Assembly (NCBI RefSeq): GCF_003070885.1
Contig: NZ_CP028913.1
Coordinates: 2,170,001-2,234,000 of the forward strand
Length of the DNA stretch: 64,000 bases
DNA from: Agromyces badenianii
GTDB taxonomy: Bacteria > Actinomycetota > Actinomycetes > Actinomycetales > Microbacteriaceae
Direction of reading: 5' to 3'
Part shown: positions 28,665-36,639 of the stretch, piece after piece
Layout: each line of letters starts with the position of its first letter
Position numbering within the stretch: position 1 is the stretch's first letter
Program-made: the position numbers and the translations under genes
Notes under the pieces: model-generated
Seen by the model: the letters and a program-made list of their open reading frames with translations, nothing else
The model's database searches: none
Told to the model about the DNA's origin: nothing

Positions 28665-29111
28665 TCAGGCGCCGTGCAGCACGGGCAGCCCTCGTTCGTC
28701 GAGCGGCCACGACGGGTTGTGCGCGAGCTCCCAGAGGTTGCCGTCGGGGTCGGCCACGTAGCCGCTGTAGCCGCCCCACTCCGTCTCGGCCGCGGCCCTC
28801 GAGATGGATCCACCGGCGAGCACCCAATCGCCGACGGCGTCGTCGACCTCGTCACGCGAGCCGAGGTTGATCGCGAGTGCGACGGCGCGGAAGCTCGGGG
28901 CGTTCGCGTGCATCGTCGGCAACGCGGCATCCTTCGCGAGCTCCGCCGTCTCCCAGAGGGCCAGCACTCCGCCGGGGGTGGCGAAGAACGCGACCTCGCC
29001 CACGACCGACGACGGCGCTTCACGCCAGCCGAGCCTGCGGTAGAACGCCATGGCGACCTCGACGTCGGCGACGCCCAGCGTGACGAGCGAGAATCGCTGC
29101 GGAATGGCCAT
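28665..29111 (-). CDS. VOC (glyoxalase/bleomycin resistance) family protein, 148 aa
   Basis: Two beta-alpha-beta-beta-beta units of the vicinal oxygen chelate fold: FSLVTLGVADVEVAMAFYRRLGW starts the first, and GGYSGYVADPDGNLWELAHNPSW carries the usual metal-ligand glutamate in the second. Likely a small metal-dependent enzyme or ligand-binding protein; the substrate is unknown. It precedes mqo by 46 bases in the same direction but shares no obvious pathway. Confidence 0.9.
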   Translation of the reverse strand: MAIPQRFSLVTLGVADVEVAMAFYRRLGWREAPSSVVGEVAFFATPGGVLALWETAELAKDAALPTMHANAPSFRAVALAINLGSRDEVDDAVGDWVLAGGSISRAAAETEWGGYSGYVADPDGNLWELAHNPSWPLDERGLPVLHGA

Positions 29112-29180
29112 GGGGCGACGCTACCCCTCCCGCCCCGATCGCGCACCCCGCACGGCACGCGAAGCGGGCACGCCGGGTGA

Positions 29181-30185
29181 TCAGCTCGAGGCGGGCTGCA
29201 CCTCGCGCGTGGCATCCGCCCGACTCACCTGCGTGACCGCGGCACGCGCCCTCTCGAGGGCTTCGGGCGCGGCACCGGCGTTGCCGAGCGCCAGCAGCGC
29301 CGCACCGACGATCGGCGCGGTCTCGAGGATCTCGATGCGGGCCTCGGGCGCGACCTGTGCGAGCCCCGCCGTGATGCCCGAGATCAGCCGCTCGTCACCC
29401 GAGCGCACGATGCCGCCGCCGAGCACGATCGGAATCGAACGCCGCTCGAGCCCGAGGCGCGTCACGCAGGCCCGGGCGAAGGCGACGAGCTCCTCGGCCT
29501 GGCGATCGACGAGACCGGCGGCGACGGCGTCGCCCGCGCGGGCCGCTTCGAAGACCGCCGGAGTGAGCGCGGTGAGCTCGCTCGAATCACGTCGTCCGAA
29601 GTGCAGGTCCTCGATCAGCGCGGGCACCGACTCGACGCCCAGCTGCTCGACGATCACGGCCGAGAGCATCGTGTGCGGTCCCCGGCCGTCGGCGTCGCGC
29701 GCCGCATGCCAGAGCGCCTGCTCGCCGATGCCGCTTCCGCCGCCCCAGTCACCCGAGATGCCGCCGAGCGCGGGGAAGCGCACGTCGGCGCCGTCGGCGC
29801 GCACGCCGATCGCATTCACTCCCGTGCCGCAGATGATGGCGACGGCATCGAGTTCGTCGGTGCCGGCGCGCAGCAGGGCGTAGAGGTCGTTGTCGACGAC
29901 CGTCGACTCCCCCGCCCAGTCGAACCCGGTGATCGCGTCGGCGTACTGCTCGATCTCGACGGGCAGGTCGAGGCCGGAGACGAAGAGGCTCGCGTGCTCC
30001 ACCCGCTCACCGCGCGCGACTGCGCGAACGAGCTCGTCGACGACCCTGACCGCGTCGGCCAGTCCCTCGAGGTGCGGGCTCGATCCGGGGCCGCGACGAT
30101 GCGCGACGAGCTCGCCGTCGATCGTCAGAGCGACCGCGTCGGTCTTCGAGCCGCCCGCGTCGATCGCGACGATGAGCCCGCTCAT
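29181..30185 (-). CDS. BadF/BadG-type ATPase, probable amino-sugar kinase, 334 aa
   Basis: Actin-like kinase fold: DAGGSKTDAVAL (phosphate 1 loop), VAIICGTGVNAIGV (phosphate 2), GGISGDWGGGSGIGEQAL, and VLGGGIVRSGDE (adenosine loop). The GGISGDWGSG-like motif is typical of N-acetylglucosamine or glucosamine kinases of this family. The ATG overlaps the GH4 gene stop (ATGA), so kinase and glycosidase are made together. Expected role: phosphorylate the monosaccharide released from an imported glycoside. GlcNAc, glucosamine or another hexose are the candidates. Confidence 0.88.
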   Translation of the reverse strand: MSGLIVAIDAGGSKTDAVALTIDGELVAHRRGPGSSPHLEGLADAVRVVDELVRAVARGERVEHASLFVSGLDLPVEIEQYADAITGFDWAGESTVVDNDLYALLRAGTDELDAVAIICGTGVNAIGVRADGADVRFPALGGISGDWGGGSGIGEQALWHAARDADGRGPHTMLSAVIVEQLGVESVPALIEDLHFGRRDSSELTALTPAVFEAARAGDAVAAGLVDRQAEELVAFARACVTRLGLERRSIPIVLGGGIVRSGDERLISGITAGLAQVAPEARIEILETAPIVGAALLALGNAGAAPEALERARAAVTQVSRADATREVQPASS

Positions 30186-31441
30186 CGGGCCCACTCCAGG
30201 AATGGAGCGTTCTCGGCGAGGAGCAGGTCGGTGAGCTGCTCGGCACGATCGTGCTGCAACACCAGCGGGTGGGCCCGCATCGCGCGGAGCACCCGGTCGC
30301 GGCCGCCGTGCACGGCCGCATCGAGCGCGAGCCGCTCGTACCCGGCGACACCGGCGATCAGGCCGCGGATGTCGTCGGGCAGCGGCGCGACCGGTTCCGC
30401 GACGAATCCCCCGTCGCGGAACGCGGCCGGCACCTCGATGACGTGGTCGTCGGGCAGGAACGGCAGCACGCCGTCATTGCGCAGGTTGACCACGCGCGCC
30501 CGGCTCTGCCCGTCGCGCATGGCGGCGAGCAGCTCGATCGCCGCTTCGGAGTAGAAGGCTCCGCCGCGCCCCTCGAGTGCAGCGGGCTTCTCGTTCTGGG
30601 TGGGGTCGGCGTAGAGCTCGAGCAGTTCGCGCTCGATCGCCCGCACCGCCTCGGCCCTCGTCGGCTCGTGCAGCTGCTCGCGCAGCACCTCGTCGTGCGC
30701 GTAGTAGTAGCGCAGATAGTAGGAGGGGACGACGCCGAGCTGTGCGATGAGCTCGGGCGCGAGGTGCACCTCTTCGGCGAGGTAGCCGAGTCGGTGCTGC
30801 AACAGGCCGGGCAGGCGGTCGGCGCCGTCGATGACGACGCTTCGCTCCCACGTCAGGTGGTTGAGGCCGACGTGGCCGAGGCTGACCCGGTCGTGGTCGA
30901 CGTCGAAGAGCGACGCGAACCGGCGCTGGAACCCGATCGCGACGTTGCAGAGGCCCACCGCGCGGTGGCCGGCCTCGAGGAGCGCGCGGGTGACGATGCC
31001 GACCGGGTTCGTGAAGTCGACGATCCAGGCGTCGGGCTTCGCGTGAGCGCGCACGACATCCGCAATGCGCAGCACGACGGGCACCGTGCGCAACGCCTTC
31101 GCGAGCCCGCCGGGACCGGTCGTCTCCTGGCCGATGCATCCGACCTCGTGCGGCCACGTCTCGTCGGCGTGCCGGGCGTCCTGCCCGCCGACTCGCAACT
31201 GGATCAGCACGGCATCGGCGTCGGTGACGCCCGCCACGAGATCGGTCGTGCCGATCACCTTGGCCGGGTGGCCCGCGTGCTCGAGCATGCGCTGCGACAT
31301 GCCGGCGACGAGCGCGAGGCGGTTCTCGTCGGGGTCGACGAGCCGGATCTCCTCGAGCGGCAGCGTGTCGCGGAGGCGTGCGAACCCGTCGATGAGTTCG
31401 GGCGTGTAGGTCGATCCTCCGCCGACGATGGTGAGCTTCAT
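30182..31441 (-). CDS. Glycoside hydrolase family 4, 6-phospho-beta-glucosidase-like, 419 aa
   Basis: NAD- and divalent-metal-dependent glycosidase using a redox elimination mechanism. Rossmann start MKLTIVGGGSTYTPELIDG, IGQETTGPGGL, metal ligands in LCNVAIGFQRR (C165) and GHVGLNHLTW (H195), and YYLRYYYAHDEVL. Length is normal. The family includes enzymes acting on 6-phosphoglycosides, but sugars enter here by an ABC transporter, which delivers them unphosphorylated; the true substrate is therefore open. It is followed by the kinase with a 4-base overlap. Confidence 0.92.
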   Translation of the reverse strand: MKLTIVGGGSTYTPELIDGFARLRDTLPLEEIRLVDPDENRLALVAGMSQRMLEHAGHPAKVIGTTDLVAGVTDADAVLIQLRVGGQDARHADETWPHEVGCIGQETTGPGGLAKALRTVPVVLRIADVVRAHAKPDAWIVDFTNPVGIVTRALLEAGHRAVGLCNVAIGFQRRFASLFDVDHDRVSLGHVGLNHLTWERSVVIDGADRLPGLLQHRLGYLAEEVHLAPELIAQLGVVPSYYLRYYYAHDEVLREQLHEPTRAEAVRAIERELLELYADPTQNEKPAALEGRGGAFYSEAAIELLAAMRDGQSRARVVNLRNDGVLPFLPDDHVIEVPAAFRDGGFVAEPVAPLPDDIRGLIAGVAGYERLALDAAVHGGRDRVLRAMRAHPLVLQHDRAEQLTDLLLAENAPFLEWAR

Positions 31442-31543
31442 ATGGTCCTCATTCCGTGCGTGGTTCGCTCCGCGCGCTCGAGCGCGAAACGGGGTTCTTG
31501 GTCGGGTGGATGCCGCTGGGGCATCCGCTCCCCGAAGGTCGAT

Positions 31544-32698
31544 TCAGGTCGCGAGTGAGATGTCCGCCTCGAGGTGGTCTCGAATCTGGTCGACGAGCTG
31601 CTGGCGTGCTCCGAGGAGCACCGGCTGCGTCCCGGTGCCGCTCGTGCGCACCGTGAGGTTCGGATGGGCCGCCGGATCGATACGTTTCGTGACGAGCTCG
31701 GCCAGGCGATCGCCGCCCGCGATGCCGGTCGGACCGCCGAGCACGATCATCGACGGATCGAGGATCGCGAGCAGCGGATCGACCGCGAGGATCACCCGGT
31801 CGGCGAGCGCCGTGAGCATCGCCTCGTCACCCGCGACCCTGGGCAGCAGATCGGTGAGGTGGTCGGCATCGCCGCCGAGCAACCGGGCGACCGCCGGGCC
31901 GCCGAGCAGGTCGGTGAAGTCGTTCGCGTCGGGTTCGAGCGCCGCGGCCGTTCGCGGCACCGCGAGGTAGCCGATCTCGCCCGCACCCCCCGATGCCCCC
32001 CGATGCACGACCCCGCCGAGGTCGACGCCGACACCGAGGCCCTCGCCGATCCAGAACAGCGCGAAGCTCGCGGTGTGCTGGGCGGCCCCGGCCGAGCGTT
32101 CGGCCATGGTGGCGAGGTTCACGTCGTTGTCGATCGTGACGTGCAGGCCGAGCGCCTCCTCGATGCGGCGACGAGCCCCGACCGCCGGCCACCCGGGCAG
32201 GGTGTCGGTGAACGAGAGCTCATCGCCGTCGACGAAGAACGCCGCCTGCACGCCGATGACGACGCGGCTGACCGAGGACTCGTCGATACCGGCCTCCGCG
32301 CAGGCGGCGCGCACCGCGGCACGCACATCGCCCTCGGGAGTCCGCTCGACCGCATCGGTCGCGATCTGCACGATCGGGTGCTCGTGGTCGACTGCATCGA
32401 CCACGACCGCCTGGATCGATCGCTCGAGGATCGAGATCGCGACACCGGTGATGCGGTCGGTTCGTACGCCGTATGTGACGGCGTTCGGTCCGCGTCCACC
32501 CGACAGTTCGCCGACCGGGCGGATCAGCCCGACCCGCTCGAGGCGGGCCAGCATCTGCGACGCGGTCGGCTTCGAGAGGCCGGTCAGTTCACCGAGTCTC
32601 GACCGGGTGAGCGGCCCGTGCTCGAGCATGAGACGGAAGGCGGCGCGGTCGTTGCGAGCCGCGAGCCAGGTCGGGGTTCCCGGATCGATCTGGTTCAT
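31544..32698 (-). CDS. ROK family transcriptional regulator, 384 aa
   Basis: N-terminal winged helix (AAFRLMLEHGPLTRSRLGELTGLSKPTASQMLARLERVGLI, about 18-60) joined to a ROK sugar-binding domain with DNDVNLATMAE, GIGVGVDLGG-like loop FWIGEGLGVGVDLGG and GEIGYLAVP. The usual ROK zinc-binding cysteine cluster is not evident. ATG 32698 has AGAGAGG at good spacing; two earlier ATGs are possible. Presumed to repress the transporter and GH4 genes that surround it and to release in the presence of the sugar. Confidence 0.9.
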   Translation of the reverse strand: MNQIDPGTPTWLAARNDRAAFRLMLEHGPLTRSRLGELTGLSKPTASQMLARLERVGLIRPVGELSGGRGPNAVTYGVRTDRITGVAISILERSIQAVVVDAVDHEHPIVQIATDAVERTPEGDVRAAVRAACAEAGIDESSVSRVVIGVQAAFFVDGDELSFTDTLPGWPAVGARRRIEEALGLHVTIDNDVNLATMAERSAGAAQHTASFALFWIGEGLGVGVDLGGVVHRGASGGAGEIGYLAVPRTAAALEPDANDFTDLLGGPAVARLLGGDADHLTDLLPRVAGDEAMLTALADRVILAVDPLLAILDPSMIVLGGPTGIAGGDRLAELVTKRIDPAAHPNLTVRTSGTGTQPVLLGARQQLVDQIRDHLEADISLAT

Positions 32699-32757
32699 GC
32701 GGGCCGCCTCTCTCATGTCCGTCATTCTCTCGCCACTCTATCTATCAAGGATCTTTA

Positions 32758-32771
32758 CTGAATTGTTTCAG
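32758..32771. promoter_or_regulatory. Inverted repeat at the ROK gene promoter
   Basis: CTGAA-TTGT-TTCAG overlaps the stop of the ATPase gene and the -35 (TTCAGT) of a leftward promoter whose -10 would be TAGAGT. Candidate autoregulatory ROK operator; only 5-bp arms, so weak. Confidence 0.35.
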
Positions 32772-33622
32772 CTGCCGTTTCGCACCTCATCGCGGAGTCG
32801 CCCGAGCCGGTCGGGGTCGGCCGCCGCCTCGAGCAGCGTCTTCGTGTACTCGTGCTGCGGGTCGAGGATCACCTGCTCGCTCGGCCCTCGCTCGACGATC
32901 TCGCCGCGGTACATCACGAGGATCTCGTCGGAGAAGTGCCGTGCGGTCGCCAGGTCGTGCGTGATGTAGAGCACGCCCAGGTGCTCCTGTCGCTGCAGTT
33001 CTGCCAACAGGTTCAGCACGCCGAGGCGAATCGACACGTCGAGCATCGAGACCGGCTCGTCGGCGACGATGAACCGTGCACCGGGCGCGAGGGCCCGCGC
33101 GATCGCCACGCGTTGCCGCTGGCCGCCCGAGAGTTCGTGCGGCCTGCGGTCGCCGAACGTCGACGCCGGCGACAGCCGCACGCGTTCGAGCAGTTCGTCG
33201 GCCCGCTCGCGGATCTCCCGACCCGAGAGCCGCGGGTTGTGGATGCGCAGCGGCCGCTCGATGTGGTGCCGGATCGGGTGGAACGGATTCAGCGATCCGA
33301 ACGGATCCTGGAAGACCATCTGCACGTCGCGCCGGTAGCGGGCGAGGCCGGCGCCGCGGTTGGAGCTCGGCACCCCGTCGAGCAGCACCTCGCCCGAGCT
33401 CGGCGTCTCGAGCTTGGCCATCATGCGCGCGATCGTCGACTTGCCCGATCCGCTCTCACCGACGAGCGCGATCGTGCGTCCGGGCTCGAGCGTGAACGAG
33501 ACATCCTTCACCGCGTGCAGCGTGCGCACCTTCAGCCCGCTGCGCAGCCGGAAGTCCTTGACCAGGTTGCGTGCCTCGAGCGCCGTGGTGTCGACCGCCG
33601 TGCCGCGAACGTGGGCGCTCAT
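32768..33622 (-). CDS. Opp/Dpp-type ABC transporter ATP-binding protein (second ATPase), 284 aa
   Basis: Second ATPase of the peptide/oligosaccharide-type importer. Walker A GESGSGKSTIARM, Q-loop VFQDPFGSLNPFH, signature ELSGGQRQRVAIARAL, Walker B FIVADEPVSMLD. The C-terminal oligopeptide-transporter extension is short. The ATG overlaps the previous gene by ATGA. It is the last transporter gene before the ROK regulator. Confidence 0.95.
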   Translation of the reverse strand: MSAHVRGTAVDTTALEARNLVKDFRLRSGLKVRTLHAVKDVSFTLEPGRTIALVGESGSGKSTIARMMAKLETPSSGEVLLDGVPSSNRGAGLARYRRDVQMVFQDPFGSLNPFHPIRHHIERPLRIHNPRLSGREIRERADELLERVRLSPASTFGDRRPHELSGGQRQRVAIARALAPGARFIVADEPVSMLDVSIRLGVLNLLAELQRQEHLGVLYITHDLATARHFSDEILVMYRGEIVERGPSEQVILDPQHEYTKTLLEAAADPDRLGRLRDEVRNGS

Positions 33623-34488
33623 GCCGCACCTCCGGCTGCCGCACCGGTGCGGATGAAGTCGCCGCGTTCGCCGCGCAGGCTCGGGAAGCTCGAGAGCAAT
33701 CGCCTCGTGTACGGATGCTCCGGGCTGCGGTAGATCTTCTCGGCGTCGCCCTCTTCGACGATCGCGCCGTCGAGCATGATCGCGATGCGATCGCTGATCT
33801 CGATGAGGAGGGGCAGGTCGTGCGTGATGAAGATCACCGCGAAGCCGAGCCGCTCGCGAAGACGCATGATCTCGCGGATGATGCCGCGCTGCACGACGAC
33901 GTCGAGGGCGGTGGTCGGTTCGTCCATGATCATCACCTGCGGGTCGAGGGCGAGCGCCATGGCGATCATGACGCGCTGACGCATGCCGCCCGACAGCTCG
34001 TGCGGAAAGCTCGAGAGGCGCGAGGGGTCGACGCCGACGAGGTTCAGCAGCTCCGCGCTGCGAGCCTCGCGCTCGGCGCGCTTCATCGCGGGTCGATGCG
34101 TCGTGAACACGTCATGCAACTGCTTGCGCACGTTCATGACGGGATTCAGCGAGTTCATCGAACCCTGGAAGACCATCGAGACCTTGTCCCAGCGGAACGT
34201 TCGCAGCGCCTCGCCGTCGAGTGCGACGACGTCGATGTCGCGGCCGGATGCATCGTGGAACACCACCTCGCCGCCGGTCATCAGCGCCGGCGCCTTGAGG
34301 AGCCGGTTGAGGCCGTAGGCGAGGGTCGTCTTGCCGCACCCCGACTCGCCGGCCAGTCCGAGGATCTCGCCGCGATGCAGCGTGATGGTCGCGTTGCGCA
34401 CGGCCTTCACCGGCGGGTCGACTTCGTATTCGATCGAGACGTCGCGTGCGGTCAGCACGGCCTCGCCCATGATGCTCGTGCCGTTCAT
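33619..34488 (-). CDS. Opp/Dpp-type ABC transporter ATP-binding protein (first ATPase), 289 aa
   Basis: Walker A GESGCGKTTLAYGL, Q-loop VFQGSMNSLNPVM, signature ELSGGMRQRVMIAMAL, Walker B MIMDEPTTALD, and a C-terminal region of the Opp type. Both flanking genes overlap it by four bases (ATGA), so the whole transporter is translated as a coupled unit. Confidence 0.95.
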   Translation of the reverse strand: MNGTSIMGEAVLTARDVSIEYEVDPPVKAVRNATITLHRGEILGLAGESGCGKTTLAYGLNRLLKAPALMTGGEVVFHDASGRDIDVVALDGEALRTFRWDKVSMVFQGSMNSLNPVMNVRKQLHDVFTTHRPAMKRAEREARSAELLNLVGVDPSRLSSFPHELSGGMRQRVMIAMALALDPQVMIMDEPTTALDVVVQRGIIREIMRLRERLGFAVIFITHDLPLLIEISDRIAIMLDGAIVEEGDAEKIYRSPEHPYTRRLLSSFPSLRGERGDFIRTGAAAGGAA

Positions 34489-35582
34489 GCGAATGCTCCG
34501 GTGTCGGCGACGCCCTTGCCGGCCTTTGCGGCCCTGCGCTGGCGCTTCGCGTTCTCAGGCGCGAGCCTGAGCTTGGGGTTCACGACCTCGTCGATCGCGA
34601 AGTTGATGAGGGAGAGACCGGCGCCGAGTGCCGCGATGATCGCGCCCGGCGGCACGAACCACCACCAGGCTCCGGTGCCGACGGCCTGACCCGTCTGCGC
34701 ATCGTTCAGCATGGTGCCGAGCGTGATCGAACCGGTCGGGCCGAGGCCGAGGTAGGAGAGCCCGGCCTCGCCGAGCACCGCGAAGATGACGCCGAAGATG
34801 AACTGGGCGGCCAGGAGCGGCACGAGGTTCGGGAGGATCTCGACGAAGATGATGCGGCCGGGCTTCTCACCCGCGACCCGCGCCGCCGCGACGTACTCTC
34901 GGGTGCGCAGCGACCTGGCCTGCGCCCGGAGCACCACGGCGGACCCGGCCCAGCCGGTGATGCCGAGGATGAGCGCGACGAGGAGGGAGCTCCGGGCAAG
35001 CGGCCCGAGCCCCTCGGCGTTCTGCACGTACGCGGCGATCACCATCACGACGGGCAGCCCGGGGATCACGAGCACGATGTTCGTGAAGAGCGTCAGCAGC
35101 TCGTCGAGCACGCCGCCGAAGTACCCGGCGAACACGCCGAAGACGACGGCGAGCACCAGGGCGACGATGCCGGCGACGATGCCGATGAAGAGCGAGCCCT
35201 GCGTGCCCCACGCGAGTTGCGAGAACACGTCGTAGCCGAGCTTGGTCGTGCCGAGCCAGTGCTCGGGCGAGGGCGGGAGCAGGGCGGGGTTGTCGGAGTC
35301 GCGGGGCGGCTGGGCGATCATCGGCCCGAAGATGCCGAACAGGGTGATGAGGCCGACGATCACGACGCCCGCGATGAGCTTGCCCGAGCGGCTCGGCAGG
35401 ATGTGCCGGAACCGGCCGCCGCGGCTCGATCGCGCCGCCGCGATCGCGGCAGTCGCGGTCGCCTCACGGGTCGCTTCGCGCACGGCCTCGGCCGAGACCG
35501 GGGCCTGGAACAGCGCGTCGTCGCCCGTCTCGTAGCCGGGATCGCTCGCGTCGTGATCGAGGGTGGGCTGAGAGTCATCCAT
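34485..35582 (-). CDS. Opp/Dpp-type ABC transporter permease (C-type), 365 aa
   Basis: Long N-terminal cytosolic tail (about 85 residues, acidic then Ala/Arg-rich), a first helix at IAGVVIVGLITLFGIFGPMI, the PALLPPSPEHWLGTTKLGYDVFSQLAWGTQGSL signature of DppC-type permeases, five more helices, and the EAA-type loop RVAGEKPGRIIFVEILPNLVPLL. The extended tail is longer than usual. It overlaps the end of the B-type permease gene by 8 bases. Confidence 0.94.
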   Translation of the reverse strand: MDDSQPTLDHDASDPGYETGDDALFQAPVSAEAVREATREATATAAIAAARSSRGGRFRHILPSRSGKLIAGVVIVGLITLFGIFGPMIAQPPRDSDNPALLPPSPEHWLGTTKLGYDVFSQLAWGTQGSLFIGIVAGIVALVLAVVFGVFAGYFGGVLDELLTLFTNIVLVIPGLPVVMVIAAYVQNAEGLGPLARSSLLVALILGITGWAGSAVVLRAQARSLRTREYVAAARVAGEKPGRIIFVEILPNLVPLLAAQFIFGVIFAVLGEAGLSYLGLGPTGSITLGTMLNDAQTGQAVGTGAWWWFVPPGAIIAALGAGLSLINFAIDEVVNPKLRLAPENAKRQRRAAKAGKGVADTGAFA

Positions 35583-36579
35583 TGTGTCGCACCCTCGGGT
35601 CGATGAAGCCGTAGATGAGGTCCATGAAGAAGTTGGCGGCGAGCACCGTGAGCGTGATCACGAGGAACACGCCCTGCATGAGTGCGTAGTCGAGCCCCTG
35701 CACCGCCTGGATCATGAGCTTGCCGATGCCCGGATAGCTGAACACCTGCTCCATCACGATGGAGCCGGCGACGACGAAGCCGAGCGCGATGCCGAAGCCG
35801 GCGAGGCTCGGGATGGCGGCGTTGCGGGAGGCGTACTTCGTGCGCACCCGGCGCGGGGTGAGGCCCTTCGCCTCAGCGGTCACGACGTAGTCCTCGGACA
35901 TCGTGGAGACCATCATGTTGCGCATGCCGAGCAGCCAGCCGCCGACCGACGAGAGCACGATCGTGATCGCCGGGAGGATGGCGTGGTAGATCGCACTGCC
36001 GATGAACGCCCAGCTGAGCTCTGGACCGCCTGGGAACTCGAACACGTCGTACCCGCCGACGATCGGGAAGATCCCGAGCTGCACCGAGAAGACCGCGACC
36101 AGCACGAGCGCGAGCCAGAAGTAGGGGATGGACTGGAAGACGGTCGTGATCGGCACGAGGTGATCGAGCCAGGTGCCGCGCCGCCATCCCACCCACGCGC
36201 CGACGATGATGCCGAGCGCGAATGAGATGACGGTCGCGACACCGACCAGGATGATCGTCCAGGGCAGTGCCCCGGCGATCAGATCCGCGACCTGGGCCGG
36301 ATACCTCGTCGAGGAGACACCGAGGTCTCCCTGAAGCAGCCGGCCCCAGTACGCGAGGTACTGGTCCCAGAGGGACATGTCCTTCCCGGCACCGAGGATC
36401 GAGGTGATCGCCTGAATGGTCTCCTCGGAGAGCGGCCGCCCTCCGCTGGCTCGCCGCAGCTTGCCGAGCATGATCGCCGCCGGATCGCCCGGCAGCAGCC
36501 GCGGGAGCAGGAAGTTGAGCGAAATCGCCGCCCAGAAGGTGACCAGGTAGAAGGCGACCCGCCGAAGGTAGAAGCTCAT
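35575..36579 (-). CDS. Opp/Dpp-type ABC transporter permease (B-type), 334 aa
   Basis: DppB-like topology: first helix YLVTFWAAISLNFLLPRLLPGDPA, large periplasmic-type loop, five more helices, and EAA-like loop AEAKGLTPRRVRTKYASRNAAIPSLAGFGI. Forms a heterodimeric pore with the C-type permease. It follows the solute-binding protein gene by 60 bases and begins the tightly overlapping block. Confidence 0.95.
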   Translation of the reverse strand: MSFYLRRVAFYLVTFWAAISLNFLLPRLLPGDPAAIMLGKLRRASGGRPLSEETIQAITSILGAGKDMSLWDQYLAYWGRLLQGDLGVSSTRYPAQVADLIAGALPWTIILVGVATVISFALGIIVGAWVGWRRGTWLDHLVPITTVFQSIPYFWLALVLVAVFSVQLGIFPIVGGYDVFEFPGGPELSWAFIGSAIYHAILPAITIVLSSVGGWLLGMRNMMVSTMSEDYVVTAEAKGLTPRRVRTKYASRNAAIPSLAGFGIALGFVVAGSIVMEQVFSYPGIGKLMIQAVQGLDYALMQGVFLVITLTVLAANFFMDLIYGFIDPRVRHNG

Positions 36580-36639
36580 GCCACTGCCATCCTCGAGTTC
36601 GGGAATTGATGTTTCATGGGACTGGTGCGTGCTCCGGGA